A DNA stretch of 64,000 nucleotides from Woeseiaceae bacterium (GTDB lineage Bacteria > Pseudomonadota > Gammaproteobacteria > Steroidobacterales > Woeseiaceae). Numbering within the stretch: the stretch's first letter is position 1; the number at the start of each line of letters is the position of its first letter. Position numbers and translations under genes: made by a program. Under the pieces are notes generated by a model that was not told where the DNA came from, searched no databases, and was given only the letters and a program-made list of their open reading frames with translations. The stretch covers positions 62,001 through 126,000 of the forward strand of contig JAJFKP010000044.1 in assembly GCA_021773135.1 (NCBI GenBank), written 5' to 3'. Positions 1 to 8,599 of the stretch are shown in pieces.

Positions 1-489
1 CATGCCGGCGTGGAGATTAATCTGCACGTCCCTGCCCTCCTGCCGGACGATTATGTACCGGACGTACATCTGCGCTTGATGTTGTATAAACGCATTTCGA
101 GCGCACAGACCTCCGCCGAGTTGCGCGAACTTCAAGTGGAGCTAATTGATCGCTTCGGCCTGCTGCCGACAGCGGCAAAGAACCACATGCGCGTGGCGGC
201 GCTCAAGCTCGACGCTATAGCGCTGGGCATCGAAAAGATAGATGCAGCGGACGGCGGCGGATATGTGCTGTTCGGCGAGCAACCGCGTACCGATCCGGTG
301 GCGCTGGTCAATCTGGTCCAAAATGAAGGACACATCTATCGATTAAGTGGAGCACATCGTCTACAGTTCCGGCTTGACCTGTCAGATACGGATGTACGCT
401 TTGCCAATATTGAACAATTGCTCGAAAAGCTGGGCGGAAATTTACAGAAAGACTTGCAGGACAACGATCAGGCACCAACACTGACATGA
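1..489 (+). CDS. mfd: Transcription-repair coupling factor Mfd, C-terminal end (partial)
   Basis: Only the last 162 codons are in the window; the frame is open to the left edge, so the start lies outside. The visible part matches the C-terminal TRCF (D7) domain of Mfd, the DNA translocase that removes stalled RNA polymerase and recruits UvrA to lesions. Recognisable family features are the early Pro-Asp-Asp-Tyr-Val segment, the Arg-Leu-x-Leu-Tyr-Lys-Arg helix and the Glu-Leu-x-Asp-Arg-Phe-Gly segment. The stop codon overlaps the csiV start in an ATGA, implying translational coupling. The mfd-csiV pairing is common in gammaproteobacteria, which supports both calls. Confidence 0.93.
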   Translation, partial: HAGVEINLHVPALLPDDYVPDVHLRLMLYKRISSAQTSAELRELQVELIDRFGLLPTAAKNHMRVAALKLDAIALGIEKIDAADGGGYVLFGEQPRTDPVALVNLVQNEGHIYRLSGAHRLQFRLDLSDTDVRFANIEQLLEKLGGNLQKDLQDNDQAPTLT

Positions 490-1442
490 TGAGGACACTG
501 AAAATCAATACATGGGGAAGCCGTTTTGTCGCGGTCTGTGCGACTGTTATCGCGCTGCTTCCCATTGCAGCAATCGGACAGCAGGCAACTGTTCCGGGCG
601 CACGCACCCTCGAAACGGAAGCGACAGAAGAGACCAGACGCTACGCCGTTGAGCTGATTGTTTTCGAGTATACCGAGCGCTCCTCGGCTGGTTCTGAGGT
701 CTTTTTACCCGACCCGGTAGCCGAACCTGTTCCGGAGGACGAGTTTTTTACCGCGCCACCTGGCAATCAGCGGTTTGGAGACTCGCGGCAAACTGATGGC
801 GCCGGGCCACTGGACGCGACGGGCGAACTGCTGCCCGGAGCTACGGATATCGGTGCCGGGATCGAACGTCCCGGCGACCAGCTCTCCGCCACTGTAGCGG
901 ACGTCGCGACCGACGACGTAGAACTGACCGAGATACGGACTTACGAACAAAGCGGTCTGGTTTTGCTCGCACCGGAAGACTATGTACTGACCGATGTCTA
1001 TGAACGACTCGAACGCCTGGATGCCTATCGACCCATCATGCACACAGCCTGGTCACAGAAGACGCTGGAGAAAGACGAAATGCTGCCGATTTCGTTGCGC
1101 CGCCTGGGAACACCGCCGCTGCGACTTGAAGGGTCGATTAATTTGTACCTCAGTCGATTCCTGCACCTGGTCGTAGACCTGTCGCTGGCAGAACAATCAC
1201 CGCTGCGACCTACCGCTGATAATAGTCGGGTACGTAATTTTGGCGACAACCAGTCCCGCTTTGGCTTCGATCGCAATTTGGTCACGCCGACTGTCTACTA
1301 CCGTATCGAAGAGGATCGGATCGTTCGTAATGGCGAGCTCAGATATTTCGATCATCCGCGCTTTGGCGTCGTGGCAAAAATTACCAGGGTAGAGGATCTA
1401 GAATCCGCACGAGATGGGCAGGCCCTGCCGATTGATCAATAG
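486..1442 (+). CDS. csiV: CsiV-family periplasmic peptidoglycan-binding protein
   Basis: The 318-residue protein has an N-terminal signal peptide (basic start, hydrophobic core, small residues near residue 30 before Gln-Gln). A conserved block starts near residue 55 (Tyr-Ala-Val-Glu-Leu-Ile-Val-Phe-Glu). The C-terminal half contains the family patterns of two strands around 'GSINLYLSRFLHL' and the ending with 'YFDHPRFGVVAKI'. CsiV was described in Vibrio as a cell-shape integrity protein that binds peptidoglycan and acts with the LpoA/PBP1a system. A variable acidic, proline-rich linker lies between about residues 75 and 150. It starts inside the mfd stop and converges on a minus-strand gene eight bases after its own stop. 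The family call is good; the exact role in this organism is inferred. Confidence 0.75.
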   Translation: MMRTLKINTWGSRFVAVCATVIALLPIAAIGQQATVPGARTLETEATEETRRYAVELIVFEYTERSSAGSEVFLPDPVAEPVPEDEFFTAPPGNQRFGDSRQTDGAGPLDATGELLPGATDIGAGIERPGDQLSATVADVATDDVELTEIRTYEQSGLVLLAPEDYVLTDVYERLERLDAYRPIMHTAWSQKTLEKDEMLPISLRRLGTPPLRLEGSINLYLSRFLHLVVDLSLAEQSPLRPTADNSRVRNFGDNQSRFGFDRNLVTPTVYYRIEEDRIVRNGELRYFDHPRFGVVAKITRVEDLESARDGQALPIDQ

Positions 1443-1449
1443 GGTCAGC

Positions 1450-2334
1450 TTAGTCAAGCACACTGTCCAGAAATTCCGATTCTGATCGATTGCCGTTTCC
1501 TGCCGTGCAGACATTGGTCTTGAAGGAAACGGTGACGAATCGAGATTCGCTGGAACGTGGATGATGAAGGCCGAGCTCCCTGATCGCAGCGGCAATTGTT
1601 GCCGCAAAATCGCCTACACCACTGTCTGCCGGCGAGTGAGACAGCACAACCAGGCACTCCCTGTTTTCACTCTCTACTCGTGCGGCGACATCGCTCGCGC
1701 GGCGCAGGCAACGCCGCACAGCCTGTGCTACTCGCCTTAGGCAGGAATCAGCTGCATGACGACCGAATACCTCTATATAGGCCGGAAAGTCATCCAGCGT
1801 GAATGACACCAATGCAAGGCTGGCCTTTTCGCGGGCGGCCACTGCCCAGTCATGCGCGAGGACTTCCCTGAAAGATCGCTCATTTAGCAGGCCGGTCACA
1901 GCGTCATCTCTGGATAGATCACGAATTCGACGTTTGGCTTTTAATAGCGCCTGCTGAATTTCGTTGTCCGCAACGTTCGCAGCGCCCGCAGTGCCGCGCC
2001 AGTAGGCCGCGTAATGCTGCGCATTGCTGTCACCAGCGGTATGAATCGGTTTAAGCACCAGCAGGTATTCACGGGTACCCAGTTCCACGGCGATCGATGT
2101 TTCGTCGCCACCACGGACAGTTTCACTGATTTCCAGTGCGAGGTCGCGCCCTACCAGCCCTTCGACGACATCCGCCAACGGCTGACCGACAACCGCGTCG
2201 CTACCGGCAATCGAGTCGAAAGCGGCGTTACTTAAGACCACGGGCCAGTCAGGATGATTGATGCGCGCAACAAAGACTGGCTCCGCTGAACCCTCGATCA
2301 GCTGCTCCAGAATGCCGCGCTTCAGTCTTTTCAT
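1450..2334 (-). CDS. PAS plus degenerate GGDEF-domain protein
   Basis: The 294-residue cytoplasmic protein has a PAS-like sensor region (about residues 10-115), a linker helix (125-140) and a GGDEF-type fold (about 140-280). The GGDEF entry motif is clear near residues 144-154 (Asp-Ala-Val-Thr-Gly-Leu-Leu-Asn-Glu-Arg). However, the active-site loop, which should read Gly-Gly-Asp-Glu-Phe after Ala-Arg, is Glu-Ser-Glu-Asn-Arg-Glu-Cys at residues 221-227. Diguanylate cyclase activity is therefore unlikely; a signalling or ligand-sensing role without catalysis is an inference. A good Shine-Dalgarno (TGAGGAG) stands a few bases before the ATG. It lies downstream of nagZ in the same direction after a gap of about 220 bases. 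Confidence 0.8.
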   Translation of the reverse strand: MKRLKRGILEQLIEGSAEPVFVARINHPDWPVVLSNAAFDSIAGSDAVVGQPLADVVEGLVGRDLALEISETVRGGDETSIAVELGTREYLLVLKPIHTAGDSNAQHYAAYWRGTAGAANVADNEIQQALLKAKRRIRDLSRDDAVTGLLNERSFREVLAHDWAVAAREKASLALVSFTLDDFPAYIEVFGRHAADSCLRRVAQAVRRCLRRASDVAARVESENRECLVVLSHSPADSGVGDFAATIAAAIRELGLHHPRSSESRFVTVSFKTNVCTAGNGNRSESEFLDSVLD

Positions 2335-2553
2335 TGCTCCTCACGCCGATCGGCCGGAAGCGATTCAATATCATGTCCTGACCGTCGAGAATTCTGTCCT
2401 ACTCAGTATTGAGCGCGAATCGACCTACATCCAATTCGTCGCCACGGCAGCGTATAACGAATCCGTCGCCTGGCATGCGGCATAGTTCACGATTCACGGT
2501 TTGTGCATCGATACGAACCAGGATTAGGCCAGATCGGCGAACGTGGCCCGCCT

Positions 2554-3600
2554 TCAGGCGTTTAATTCCAAAGGCGGGCGCCCGAGGACGAGCTGCAGGC
2601 GTTCCGTTGCCGTCTGCCATTCATCGCTTGAAAGCAACGTCTCCCACAACATGTGCCCGGTGCCGTGTAGCCTGGCCAGACGGACCAGCGACAGTGGATT
2701 CGAATATTCTCGCAGCGACGCGACCGCCGCCTGGGCCGCAGGCCGGTCGTTGCATATCAGGATCATGTCGCAACCCGCGTTTAGTGCCAGGCTGGCTCGT
2801 TGGGTCATCGTGCCGAATGTTTTCGTGGCCTGCATACTCAAATCATCACAGAACACCGCACCATCAAAGCCCAGCTGTGAACGCAGCTGGTTTTGGATCC
2901 AGTAGGCGGAAAAGCCTGCGGGCGTCTGATCAAGCTCGGAATAGACAATGTGCGCAAGCATGACACCGGCTAATTGGCGGGTACCAATTAGCTTTTCGTA
3001 GGGGCGCATATCATCCAGAAGATCACCGTAGCTGCGCCGATCCACCGGCAGCTGCTCGTGCGAGTCCGGAACGACCGCCCCGTGACCCGGGAAGTGTTTT
3101 GCGACGCTTGCCATGCCGCCTTCTCGAAGTCCGCGACAATAAGCCGCTGCAAGTTCGGCGACCACCGATGGCTGGCGGTGTAAAGCGCGATTGCCGATTA
3201 TCTCGCTGACGCCCCAGTCAATGTCGACGCAGGGTGCGAACGCCAGGTCAATGTCCATCGCGCGCAGTTCGGACGCTACCAGCCAACCCACCGTCTTCGC
3301 CAATGACTTCGCTGCGTCCGGATCACTGTCGTATTGTCGCCCCAGTTCGCGCATGGGCGGCACGGCGGTAAAACCATCGCGGAATCTCTGGACTCGACCA
3401 CCCTCGTGATCAACGGCGATTAATAGTGGCGGGCTGCGCACAGCGCGAATGGCGGCAACCAGATCAGACAATTGGGCCGGCGACACGTAATTCCGGGTGA
3501 ACAATACTACGCCACCGACTGCAGGCTCTCGCAGCAGCGTGCGATCCGCCGGTGAAAGCGAATGCCCGTCAATGTCCAGCATTACCGGTCCTAATGCCAT
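2554..3600 (-). CDS. nagZ: Beta-N-acetylhexosaminidase NagZ
   Basis: At 348 residues this is close to the family norm. NagZ is a cytosolic glycoside hydrolase family 3 enzyme. It removes GlcNAc from GlcNAc-1,6-anhydro-muropeptides during peptidoglycan recycling, which in many gammaproteobacteria also influences AmpC induction. Visible motifs are the substrate-binding Lys-His-Phe-Pro-Gly-His-Gly, the following Asp-Ser-His (the family's flexible-loop catalytic Asp/His pair), and the nucleophile region Cys-Asp-Asp-Leu-Ser-Met. There is no signal peptide, as expected. The gene lies between rlmD and a PAS-GGDEF gene, all on the minus strand. About 70 bases separate its start from the end of rlmD. 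Confidence 0.95.
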   Translation of the reverse strand: MALGPVMLDIDGHSLSPADRTLLREPAVGGVVLFTRNYVSPAQLSDLVAAIRAVRSPPLLIAVDHEGGRVQRFRDGFTAVPPMRELGRQYDSDPDAAKSLAKTVGWLVASELRAMDIDLAFAPCVDIDWGVSEIIGNRALHRQPSVVAELAAAYCRGLREGGMASVAKHFPGHGAVVPDSHEQLPVDRRSYGDLLDDMRPYEKLIGTRQLAGVMLAHIVYSELDQTPAGFSAYWIQNQLRSQLGFDGAVFCDDLSMQATKTFGTMTQRASLALNAGCDMILICNDRPAAQAAVASLREYSNPLSLVRLARLHGTGHMLWETLLSSDEWQTATERLQLVLGRPPLELNA

Positions 3601-3672
3601 CGCTCAAGGGTAGCAGCTTGTCGCCAAAGTCTCAGCCGACTGGGACCGGTCCGTCGCTATCGTTGCCAGCGC

Positions 3673-5022
3673 CTAGGCGACTTTCTGAAAGATGGCTATC
3701 GATTCCACGTGCCCGGTGTGCGGAAACATGTCGATGATGCCGGCGGCCTCCAGTTCGTAGCCCTGCTCCCGAACGAGGACCCCCGCATCTCGTGCAAGTG
3801 TCCCGGGATGACATGAAATGTAGACAACCCGGATCGCGCCAATAATCGGCATCAGGGCGATGACTTCCTCTGCGCCACTGCGCGCAGGATCCAGCAGGAC
3901 GCGATCCCAGCCTGCTGAAAGCCAGCTTTCGTTGCCTTCGATTTTGGCCAGATCCGCCTGGCGAAAGTCGCAATTAGTAATACTGTTCTTGTCTGCGTTA
4001 TGCCGACCCCGCTCAACCTGCAGTTGCTCTCCTTCGATGGCCAACACGTAGGCTGCCTTGCGCGCCAATGCCAGCGAAAAATTACCGATTCCGCAGTAAA
4101 GATCCAGCACCCGGTGTTCAGGCAACACCTCCAGGTGTTCGATCGCTCTGGACACCATCAATCGATTCACAGCGCCGTTGACCTGTACAAAATCGGTCGG
4201 TTCGAACCCGATTTCGAGGTCGAATTCGGGCAGTTTGTAGCACAGCTCTTCAATCGGCTGGCCCTGCTGGAGCGGTGCCACCGAGCCTGGACCACCCGTC
4301 TGCAGGGAGACCTGCACCGAATGGGCAGCCGCAAATTCCGCCAGCGCGAGCAAATCCTCTCGCGACGGCGGGTCGAGCACCCGAAAGACAAGCTCGGTTA
4401 CGTTATCGGCGATCGCCACTTCAATCTGCGGCAATCGCGCACGAATACTGAGACGCCCTACCAGGTCACTCAGCGGATCGATTAAGCTACCCACCGGCTC
4501 GGCCAGGACCTCGCAACGATGCATATCGCAGACATAGGGTGCGTGGGCCTCGCGAAAGCCAACTAACACGCGACCCTTCGCCGCTACGTCCTTAACCGCC
4601 AGACGGGCCCGCCGCCGGTAGCCCCAGCCGCCCGTTTCACCGTCGACAAACAAGGGGTCCAGCCAGCTGCGGGGTTCGACCTGCCCAATGCGTTCCAGGT
4701 TATCCCGCAAGGCACGCTCTTTGATGCTGCGCTGGTCAGCGGCATTCAACTGCTGCAAGGTACAGCCGCCACAAACACCAAACGCAGCGCAACGGGGTTC
4801 GATACGTGCCGCTGAGGGTTCGGTGACTTCCAACAGCTGTGCTTCGTCGTAGTTCCTGCGCCGCTTGCGCCGCTGAAATACGACCGTTTCACCTTCCAGC
4901 GCGCCAGCAACAAAGACCTTTTTGCCGGCTACGGCCGCTATACCTTTGCCATCGTGAGTAACCGATTCTATGCGGGCTGTTTCTGGGGCACGCTGTTTAC
5001 GTGCATTCTTGTTGCGGGACAT
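3673..5022 (-). CDS. rlmD: 23S rRNA (uracil-1939-C5)-methyltransferase RlmD
   Basis: The 449-residue protein has three parts: an N-terminal basic TRAM domain (about 10-75), a [4Fe-4S] cysteine set (Cys-x5-Cys-x2-Cys around residues 78-86 plus a later Cys), and a C-terminal SAM-dependent methyltransferase domain. The SAM motif is Val-Leu-Asp-Leu-Tyr-Cys-Gly-Ile-Gly. The catalytic Cys lies in Ser-Cys-His-Pro-Gly-Thr-Leu-Ala-Arg-Asp; many relatives have Ser-Cys-Asn-Pro there. The ending around 'DMFPHTGHVESIAIF' is typical. It methylates 23S rRNA during ribosome assembly. The next gene upstream in transcription, the DnaQ-like exonuclease, ends only six bases before this start, so the two are probably co-transcribed. 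Confidence 0.94.
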   Translation of the reverse strand: MSRNKNARKQRAPETARIESVTHDGKGIAAVAGKKVFVAGALEGETVVFQRRKRRRNYDEAQLLEVTEPSAARIEPRCAAFGVCGGCTLQQLNAADQRSIKERALRDNLERIGQVEPRSWLDPLFVDGETGGWGYRRRARLAVKDVAAKGRVLVGFREAHAPYVCDMHRCEVLAEPVGSLIDPLSDLVGRLSIRARLPQIEVAIADNVTELVFRVLDPPSREDLLALAEFAAAHSVQVSLQTGGPGSVAPLQQGQPIEELCYKLPEFDLEIGFEPTDFVQVNGAVNRLMVSRAIEHLEVLPEHRVLDLYCGIGNFSLALARKAAYVLAIEGEQLQVERGRHNADKNSITNCDFRQADLAKIEGNESWLSAGWDRVLLDPARSGAEEVIALMPIIGAIRVVYISCHPGTLARDAGVLVREQGYELEAAGIIDMFPHTGHVESIAIFQKVA

Positions 5023-5028
5023 TGCCTG

Positions 5029-5802
5029 TCAACCTGCGTCCCATGCGCCTAGAAACTCGTTCAGATGTGGTTGATTCATTTCGCGCAGCGTGGATCGGAC
5101 CATTTCAAATTCGAGTTCAAGTGCGCTGTCGTCCAGGTTGCCCCGCATGTGCTCGAAGCGCAGGTATACCAGAAAGGTATTCAGGACGTCCGTTTCACAG
5201 TAGTCGCGAATAGCATCAATTCCGCCGTCCAGCCAGCATGGCCAGACTTTGTCACCGCTCATTCCCAGCTTGCCCGGGAATCCCAGCATGACTGCGATCT
5301 GGTCCAGGCTTGCTCGCCCGCGCATTTGAAATCCCGCAAGCACATCCATCAAATCGATATGTCGCCAGTGAAACCTGCTTAAGTAATTGTTGTAACGAAA
5401 CTCGCGATCGGAGTCTCCCATCTCCCAATAACGCGGCGCCTGGATGCCATGCTTTAACGCCCGATAATGCAATACAGGCAGGTCGAATCCGCTGCCATTC
5501 CATGAAACCAGTTCCGGGGAATAACGTTCGATGCCGTCATAGAAACGCTGAATAATTTCGGCCTCGTCGGCGTCCCGATCGCCGAGCGTCCACACGCGAA
5601 AAGCATCCCCACTTCGCAGCGCAACCGAGATAGCGACCACGCGCTGCTGGTGCAGCGGCAGGAATTCACTGCCCGTCGCCTGCAGGCGCTTGAAGGTCAT
5701 CGCAGTGGCGACGTCCTTGTCAGACAAATCGTCGAGCTGCCACATTTTGCGGCCGAAATCGACATCGGGTATGGTCTCAATATCAAAGGAAAAACAATGC
5801 AT
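5029..5802 (-). CDS. Predicted 3'-5' exonuclease, PolB-type DnaQ-like fold
   Basis: This 257-residue protein is made almost wholly of a DEDD-type exonuclease domain (the family resembling the proofreading domain of B-family polymerases). Exo I is Phe-Asp-Ile-Glu-Thr-Ile-Pro-Asp at the N-terminus. Exo II is the Asn-Gly-Ser-Gly-Phe-Asp-Leu-Pro segment near residue 102. Exo III is Tyr-Cys-Glu-Thr-Asp near residue 208. All catalytic acids are present, so it should be active on DNA or RNA ends; the substrate is unknown. It is not attached to a polymerase. It sits between acpS and rlmD in the same direction, which says little about its job. Confidence 0.85.
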   Translation of the reverse strand: MHCFSFDIETIPDVDFGRKMWQLDDLSDKDVATAMTFKRLQATGSEFLPLHQQRVVAISVALRSGDAFRVWTLGDRDADEAEIIQRFYDGIERYSPELVSWNGSGFDLPVLHYRALKHGIQAPRYWEMGDSDREFRYNNYLSRFHWRHIDLMDVLAGFQMRGRASLDQIAVMLGFPGKLGMSGDKVWPCWLDGGIDAIRDYCETDVLNTFLVYLRFEHMRGNLDDSALELEFEMVRSTLREMNQPHLNEFLGAWDAG

Positions 5803-5826
5803 TAGGCAGTTTTCTTAAAGTAATTG

Positions 5827-6216
5827 TTATATTTGTGCGGAGCGCATGACTACGGCAAATGCCAGAATAAGGCCCGCATCGTCGGTCAGACTGACGTGTC
5901 CCTTACCAATACCAAGTGTGTCACAGACAGCCCGGCCGCGTTCGGACCAGATGATCTCGGGCCGGCCCCAGTTGCTGCTCACAATGCCAACGTCTCGAAT
6001 CCAGACGCCGTGGGCGAAACCGGTGCCCATCGCCTTGACAGTCGCCTCTTTGGCAGCAAATCGCATTGCGAGGAAACGCGCCGGCGCTTTGTTCTTTTCG
6101 AACAGGACGCGTTCCTCGTCCATAAGCAATCGGTCGACGAAGTGCGTGCCAAACCGTTGATAGGTGGCTTGTACCCGTGACAATTCGACGAGATCAGTGC
6201 CAATGCCATAGACCAT
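5827..6216 (-). CDS. acpS: Holo-[acyl-carrier-protein] synthase AcpS
   Basis: AcpS transfers 4'-phosphopantetheine from CoA to the serine of acyl carrier protein. The 129-residue product has the two family signatures: Gly-Ile-Gly-Thr-Asp-Leu-Val near the N-terminus (metal-binding Asp) and Arg-Phe-Ala-Ala-Lys-Glu-Ala-x-x-Lys-Ala (metal-binding Glu). The frame can be extended 12 codons upstream. The ATG at 6216 is chosen because the conserved protein starts there and because it overlaps the pdxJ stop as TGATG. This pdxJ-acpS coupling is the standard gammaproteobacterial arrangement. Confidence 0.94.
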   Translation of the reverse strand: MVYGIGTDLVELSRVQATYQRFGTHFVDRLLMDEERVLFEKNKAPARFLAMRFAAKEATVKAMGTGFAHGVWIRDVGIVSSNWGRPEIIWSERGRAVCDTLGIGKGHVSLTDDAGLILAFAVVMRSAQI

Positions 6217-6968
6217 CAGTTCGACCCGCCGCGGGCAGAATCCATCAAGCACTTCATATCACTTACCGCCTTGCTTAATCCGACGAACACGGCACGCGCC
6301 ACGATCGAATGACCAATATTCAGCTCAACAATTTCTGGCAGCGCCGCGATCGCGCCGACATTCTCGTAGTGTAATCCGTGACCCGCATTCACGATCAGTC
6401 CTTTGCTCTGGCCGTAGCTTGCCGCCTGTCTGATGCGCTCAAGCTCATCGGCCTGTTCCGCACCAGCTGCCTCGGCGTAGGCGCCTGTATGCAGTTCCAC
6501 AACCGGCGCACCGACCTGTATTGCCGCGTCCAACTGCCGCGGATCCGGATCGACAAACAGTGATACCCGAATATTCGTTTCGGCAAGCTTGCGGCAGGCG
6601 GCAGCCACTTTTTGCATTTGTCCGGCAACGTCCAGCCCGCCTTCAGTCGTAAGTTCTTCGCGTTTTTCCGGCACCAGGCAGCAATCGCTGGGCGCCAGCG
6701 CGCATGCGATGGCAATCATTTCGTCGGTCACCGCCATCTCGAAATTAATATGCGTTTGCAGCGCCGCTTTCAGGCGATCGAGGTCATGATCCTGAATGTG
6801 TCGACGGTCTTCTCGCAGGTGCAAGGTTATGCTATCCGCACCCGCCTCTTCAGCCAGTAAGGCTGCCTTTACCGGATCGGGATAGTCAGTGCCGCGCGCC
6901 TGACGTAACGTGGCGACATGATCGACATTGACGCCAAGATGAATTCGTTGTTGATCTTTCTTTGTCAT
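6216..6968 (-). CDS. pdxJ: Pyridoxine 5'-phosphate synthase PdxJ
   Basis: PdxJ condenses 1-deoxy-D-xylulose 5-phosphate (DXP) with 3-amino-2-oxopropyl phosphate to give pyridoxine 5'-phosphate in the DXP-dependent vitamin B6 route. The 250-residue TIM-barrel protein shows the N-terminal signature [11 protein letters not shown] and the barrel motif His-Leu-Arg-Glu-Asp-Arg-Arg-His-Ile. It follows recO by three bases and overlaps acpS by one. It is relevant to the apparent loss of other MEP genes from this window: pdxJ implies that DXP is still made in this cell, even if DXP is not used for isoprenoids. Confidence 0.97.
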   Translation of the reverse strand: MTKKDQQRIHLGVNVDHVATLRQARGTDYPDPVKAALLAEEAGADSITLHLREDRRHIQDHDLDRLKAALQTHINFEMAVTDEMIAIACALAPSDCCLVPEKREELTTEGGLDVAGQMQKVAAACRKLAETNIRVSLFVDPDPRQLDAAIQVGAPVVELHTGAYAEAAGAEQADELERIRQAASYGQSKGLIVNAGHGLHYENVGAIAALPEIVELNIGHSIVARAVFVGLSKAVSDMKCLMDSARGGSN

Positions 6969-6971
6969 ATC

Positions 6972-7700
6972 TTAGCTACCCATGCCGCGTCGCAGTTCCC
7001 TGAGAACCTTGCGACTCTTCAATTCTTTCCCGTTGAGATGCCAGGCGATCACCTGGCGCAGCAGGCGGCCGGCGTTTCTGAGCACCGCCGGGTCCGAAAA
7101 CTGCTGTTTTCGAATCGCCAGGAGTTCGCTGCCGCTGAACACCATGGGACCTTCCTCGCGACTCACCGGCACGGGACCTCGCTCAACATGGTATTCATAG
7201 CGCTGTGCCGCATTCAGCTCGGAATCAGACTCGGTATCATGATCGAGGTTGACCGCATATCCAAGCAGGCGCAGCATTTCCAGCTCGAATTGACGAAGCA
7301 GTGACGCAATCTCATCCTGGCCCTGCAGCGCATCCATCGTCTTTCGGTAGGCTTCAAATATTTCCGGCTGCGGATCGTGTCGATGTAACAGGTTCAGCAA
7401 CAGCTCATTAATGTAGTAGGCTGACATCAATGCATCGCCGGTCAATGCTATTGGCGCGCCATTCATTTCTGCTCCGGTCAGCGTGCCCAGATCCGTGCGA
7501 ATAAACCAGGAGAGCTGTAGCGGAAGAAACGGTCGCAATAATCCTTTGAGCTTGGAATTCGCGGAGCGGCTGCCGCGTGCAACCACTGACAGGCGCCCGA
7601 AATCTTTACTTAGCACATCCAGAATGCGGCTTGAATCGCGAAAAGGCCGGTGGTGTAGCAGCCATGCAGGCTGGTTTTGGACCCGACGCGTCGCCGTCAT
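6972..7700 (-). CDS. recO: DNA repair protein RecO
   Basis: The 242-residue protein has an N-terminal OB fold (about residues 5-80, beginning Pro-Ala-Trp-Leu-Leu-His-His-Arg-Pro-Phe-Arg-Asp-Ser-Ser) and a helical C-terminal domain ending with Ser-Arg-Lys-Val-Leu-Arg-Glu-Leu. RecO works with RecR to load RecA on SSB-coated gaps and anneals complementary strands. Like other gammaproteobacterial RecO proteins it appears to lack the zinc-finger cysteines seen in some phyla. Its ATG overlaps the era stop in an ATGA, consistent with the rnc-era-recO operon. Confidence 0.93.
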   Translation of the reverse strand: MTATRRVQNQPAWLLHHRPFRDSSRILDVLSKDFGRLSVVARGSRSANSKLKGLLRPFLPLQLSWFIRTDLGTLTGAEMNGAPIALTGDALMSAYYINELLLNLLHRHDPQPEIFEAYRKTMDALQGQDEIASLLRQFELEMLRLLGYAVNLDHDTESDSELNAAQRYEYHVERGPVPVSREEGPMVFSGSELLAIRKQQFSDPAVLRNAGRLLRQVIAWHLNGKELKSRKVLRELRRGMGS

Positions 7701-8596
7701 GGCGTTTCAAAGCCGAGTCGCAGCAAATCCTGTTCGTTGTCGGCCCAGTTATCCTTCACTTTTACCCAAAGCTCAAGATGCACGGGCACACCGAGTTGTT
7801 GCTTTAACTCCAGTCGCGCGGCACGCCCAACCTTTTTCAACACGTTGCCGCCTTTGCCAACTACGATACCTTTCTGACTATCACGCTCTACCCAAATGAC
7901 CGCATTAATTTCGATGCCGCTCTCTTGGCGCACAAAGCGTTCAATTTGCACCGTCAATCCATAGGGAATTTCTTGCCGCAAAGCGAGCGTGAGTTTCTCC
8001 CGAATGGTCTCTGCCGCATGAAAATTTTCACTGCGATCGGTCGCCATATCGGCCGGAAAAAGCGGCGGTGAAACCGGCAGGAACGTCGGCACCAACTTAA
8101 CCAGGCGGTCGAGATTCTCATTTTTACGCGCCGAGATAGGAATAACCTCCGAAAATTCGCCTCGTTGGGACATTTCGGCCAGCGCATTCAGCAAGACGTC
8201 CCGGGGATGCACCGTGTCGATCTTGTTTAGCAAAGCAACGACCGGAGCGGCGCTATGGCCGAGGCGCTCGAGAACGTCCTGGTCCTCTTCCGTCCAGCGG
8301 TTCGCTTCCGTCATGAATAACACCAGGTCAGCGTCGGCCAGAGCATTGATCGCCGTCCGGTTCATCATTTTATTCATCGCTTTGTTGGCTTTACGATGAA
8401 TGCCCGGCGTATCAACGTAAATCGCCTGATAATTGCTGTGCGTATCGACCCCAAGAATTCGATGTCGCGTGGTCTGCGGCTTCGGCGTCACGATGCTTAT
8501 TTTGTTGCCGAGGATGGTGTTGATCAGGGTCGACTTGCCAACGTTCGGCCGGCCAACCACCGCTACGAAACCGGACCGGTATGTGTCTTCAATCAC
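7697..8596 (-). CDS. era: GTPase Era
   Basis: Era is an essential GTPase that binds 16S rRNA near its 3' end and helps small-subunit maturation. The 299 residues comprise a G domain and a C-terminal KH domain. Visible are the P-loop Gly-Arg-Pro-Asn-Val-Gly-Lys-Ser-Thr, switch-region Asp-Thr-Pro-Gly, Asn-Lys-Ile-Asp, and the KH motif Val-Gly-Lys-Gly-Gly-Asn. The start is a GTG at 8596 preceded by GGAG eight bases away; no in-frame ATG fits. The rnc stop is three bases upstream, and the recO start overlaps the end. Confidence 0.97.
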   Translation of the reverse strand: MIEDTYRSGFVAVVGRPNVGKSTLINTILGNKISIVTPKPQTTRHRILGVDTHSNYQAIYVDTPGIHRKANKAMNKMMNRTAINALADADLVLFMTEANRWTEEDQDVLERLGHSAAPVVALLNKIDTVHPRDVLLNALAEMSQRGEFSEVIPISARKNENLDRLVKLVPTFLPVSPPLFPADMATDRSENFHAAETIREKLTLALRQEIPYGLTVQIERFVRQESGIEINAVIWVERDSQKGIVVGKGGNVLKKVGRAARLELKQQLGVPVHLELWVKVKDNWADNEQDLLRLGFETP

Positions 8597-8599
8597 CGC

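Noticed and set aside
2399-2553. Minus-strand frame running from the nagZ end into the gap before the PAS-GGDEF gene
   Set aside because: The sequence Leu-Ile-Leu-Val-Arg-Ile-Asp-Ala-Gln-Thr faintly recalls the start of a YkuD L,D-transpeptidase, but the rest does not match, there is no proper start, and it stops early. It could be a decayed remnant, but I cannot support a gene.
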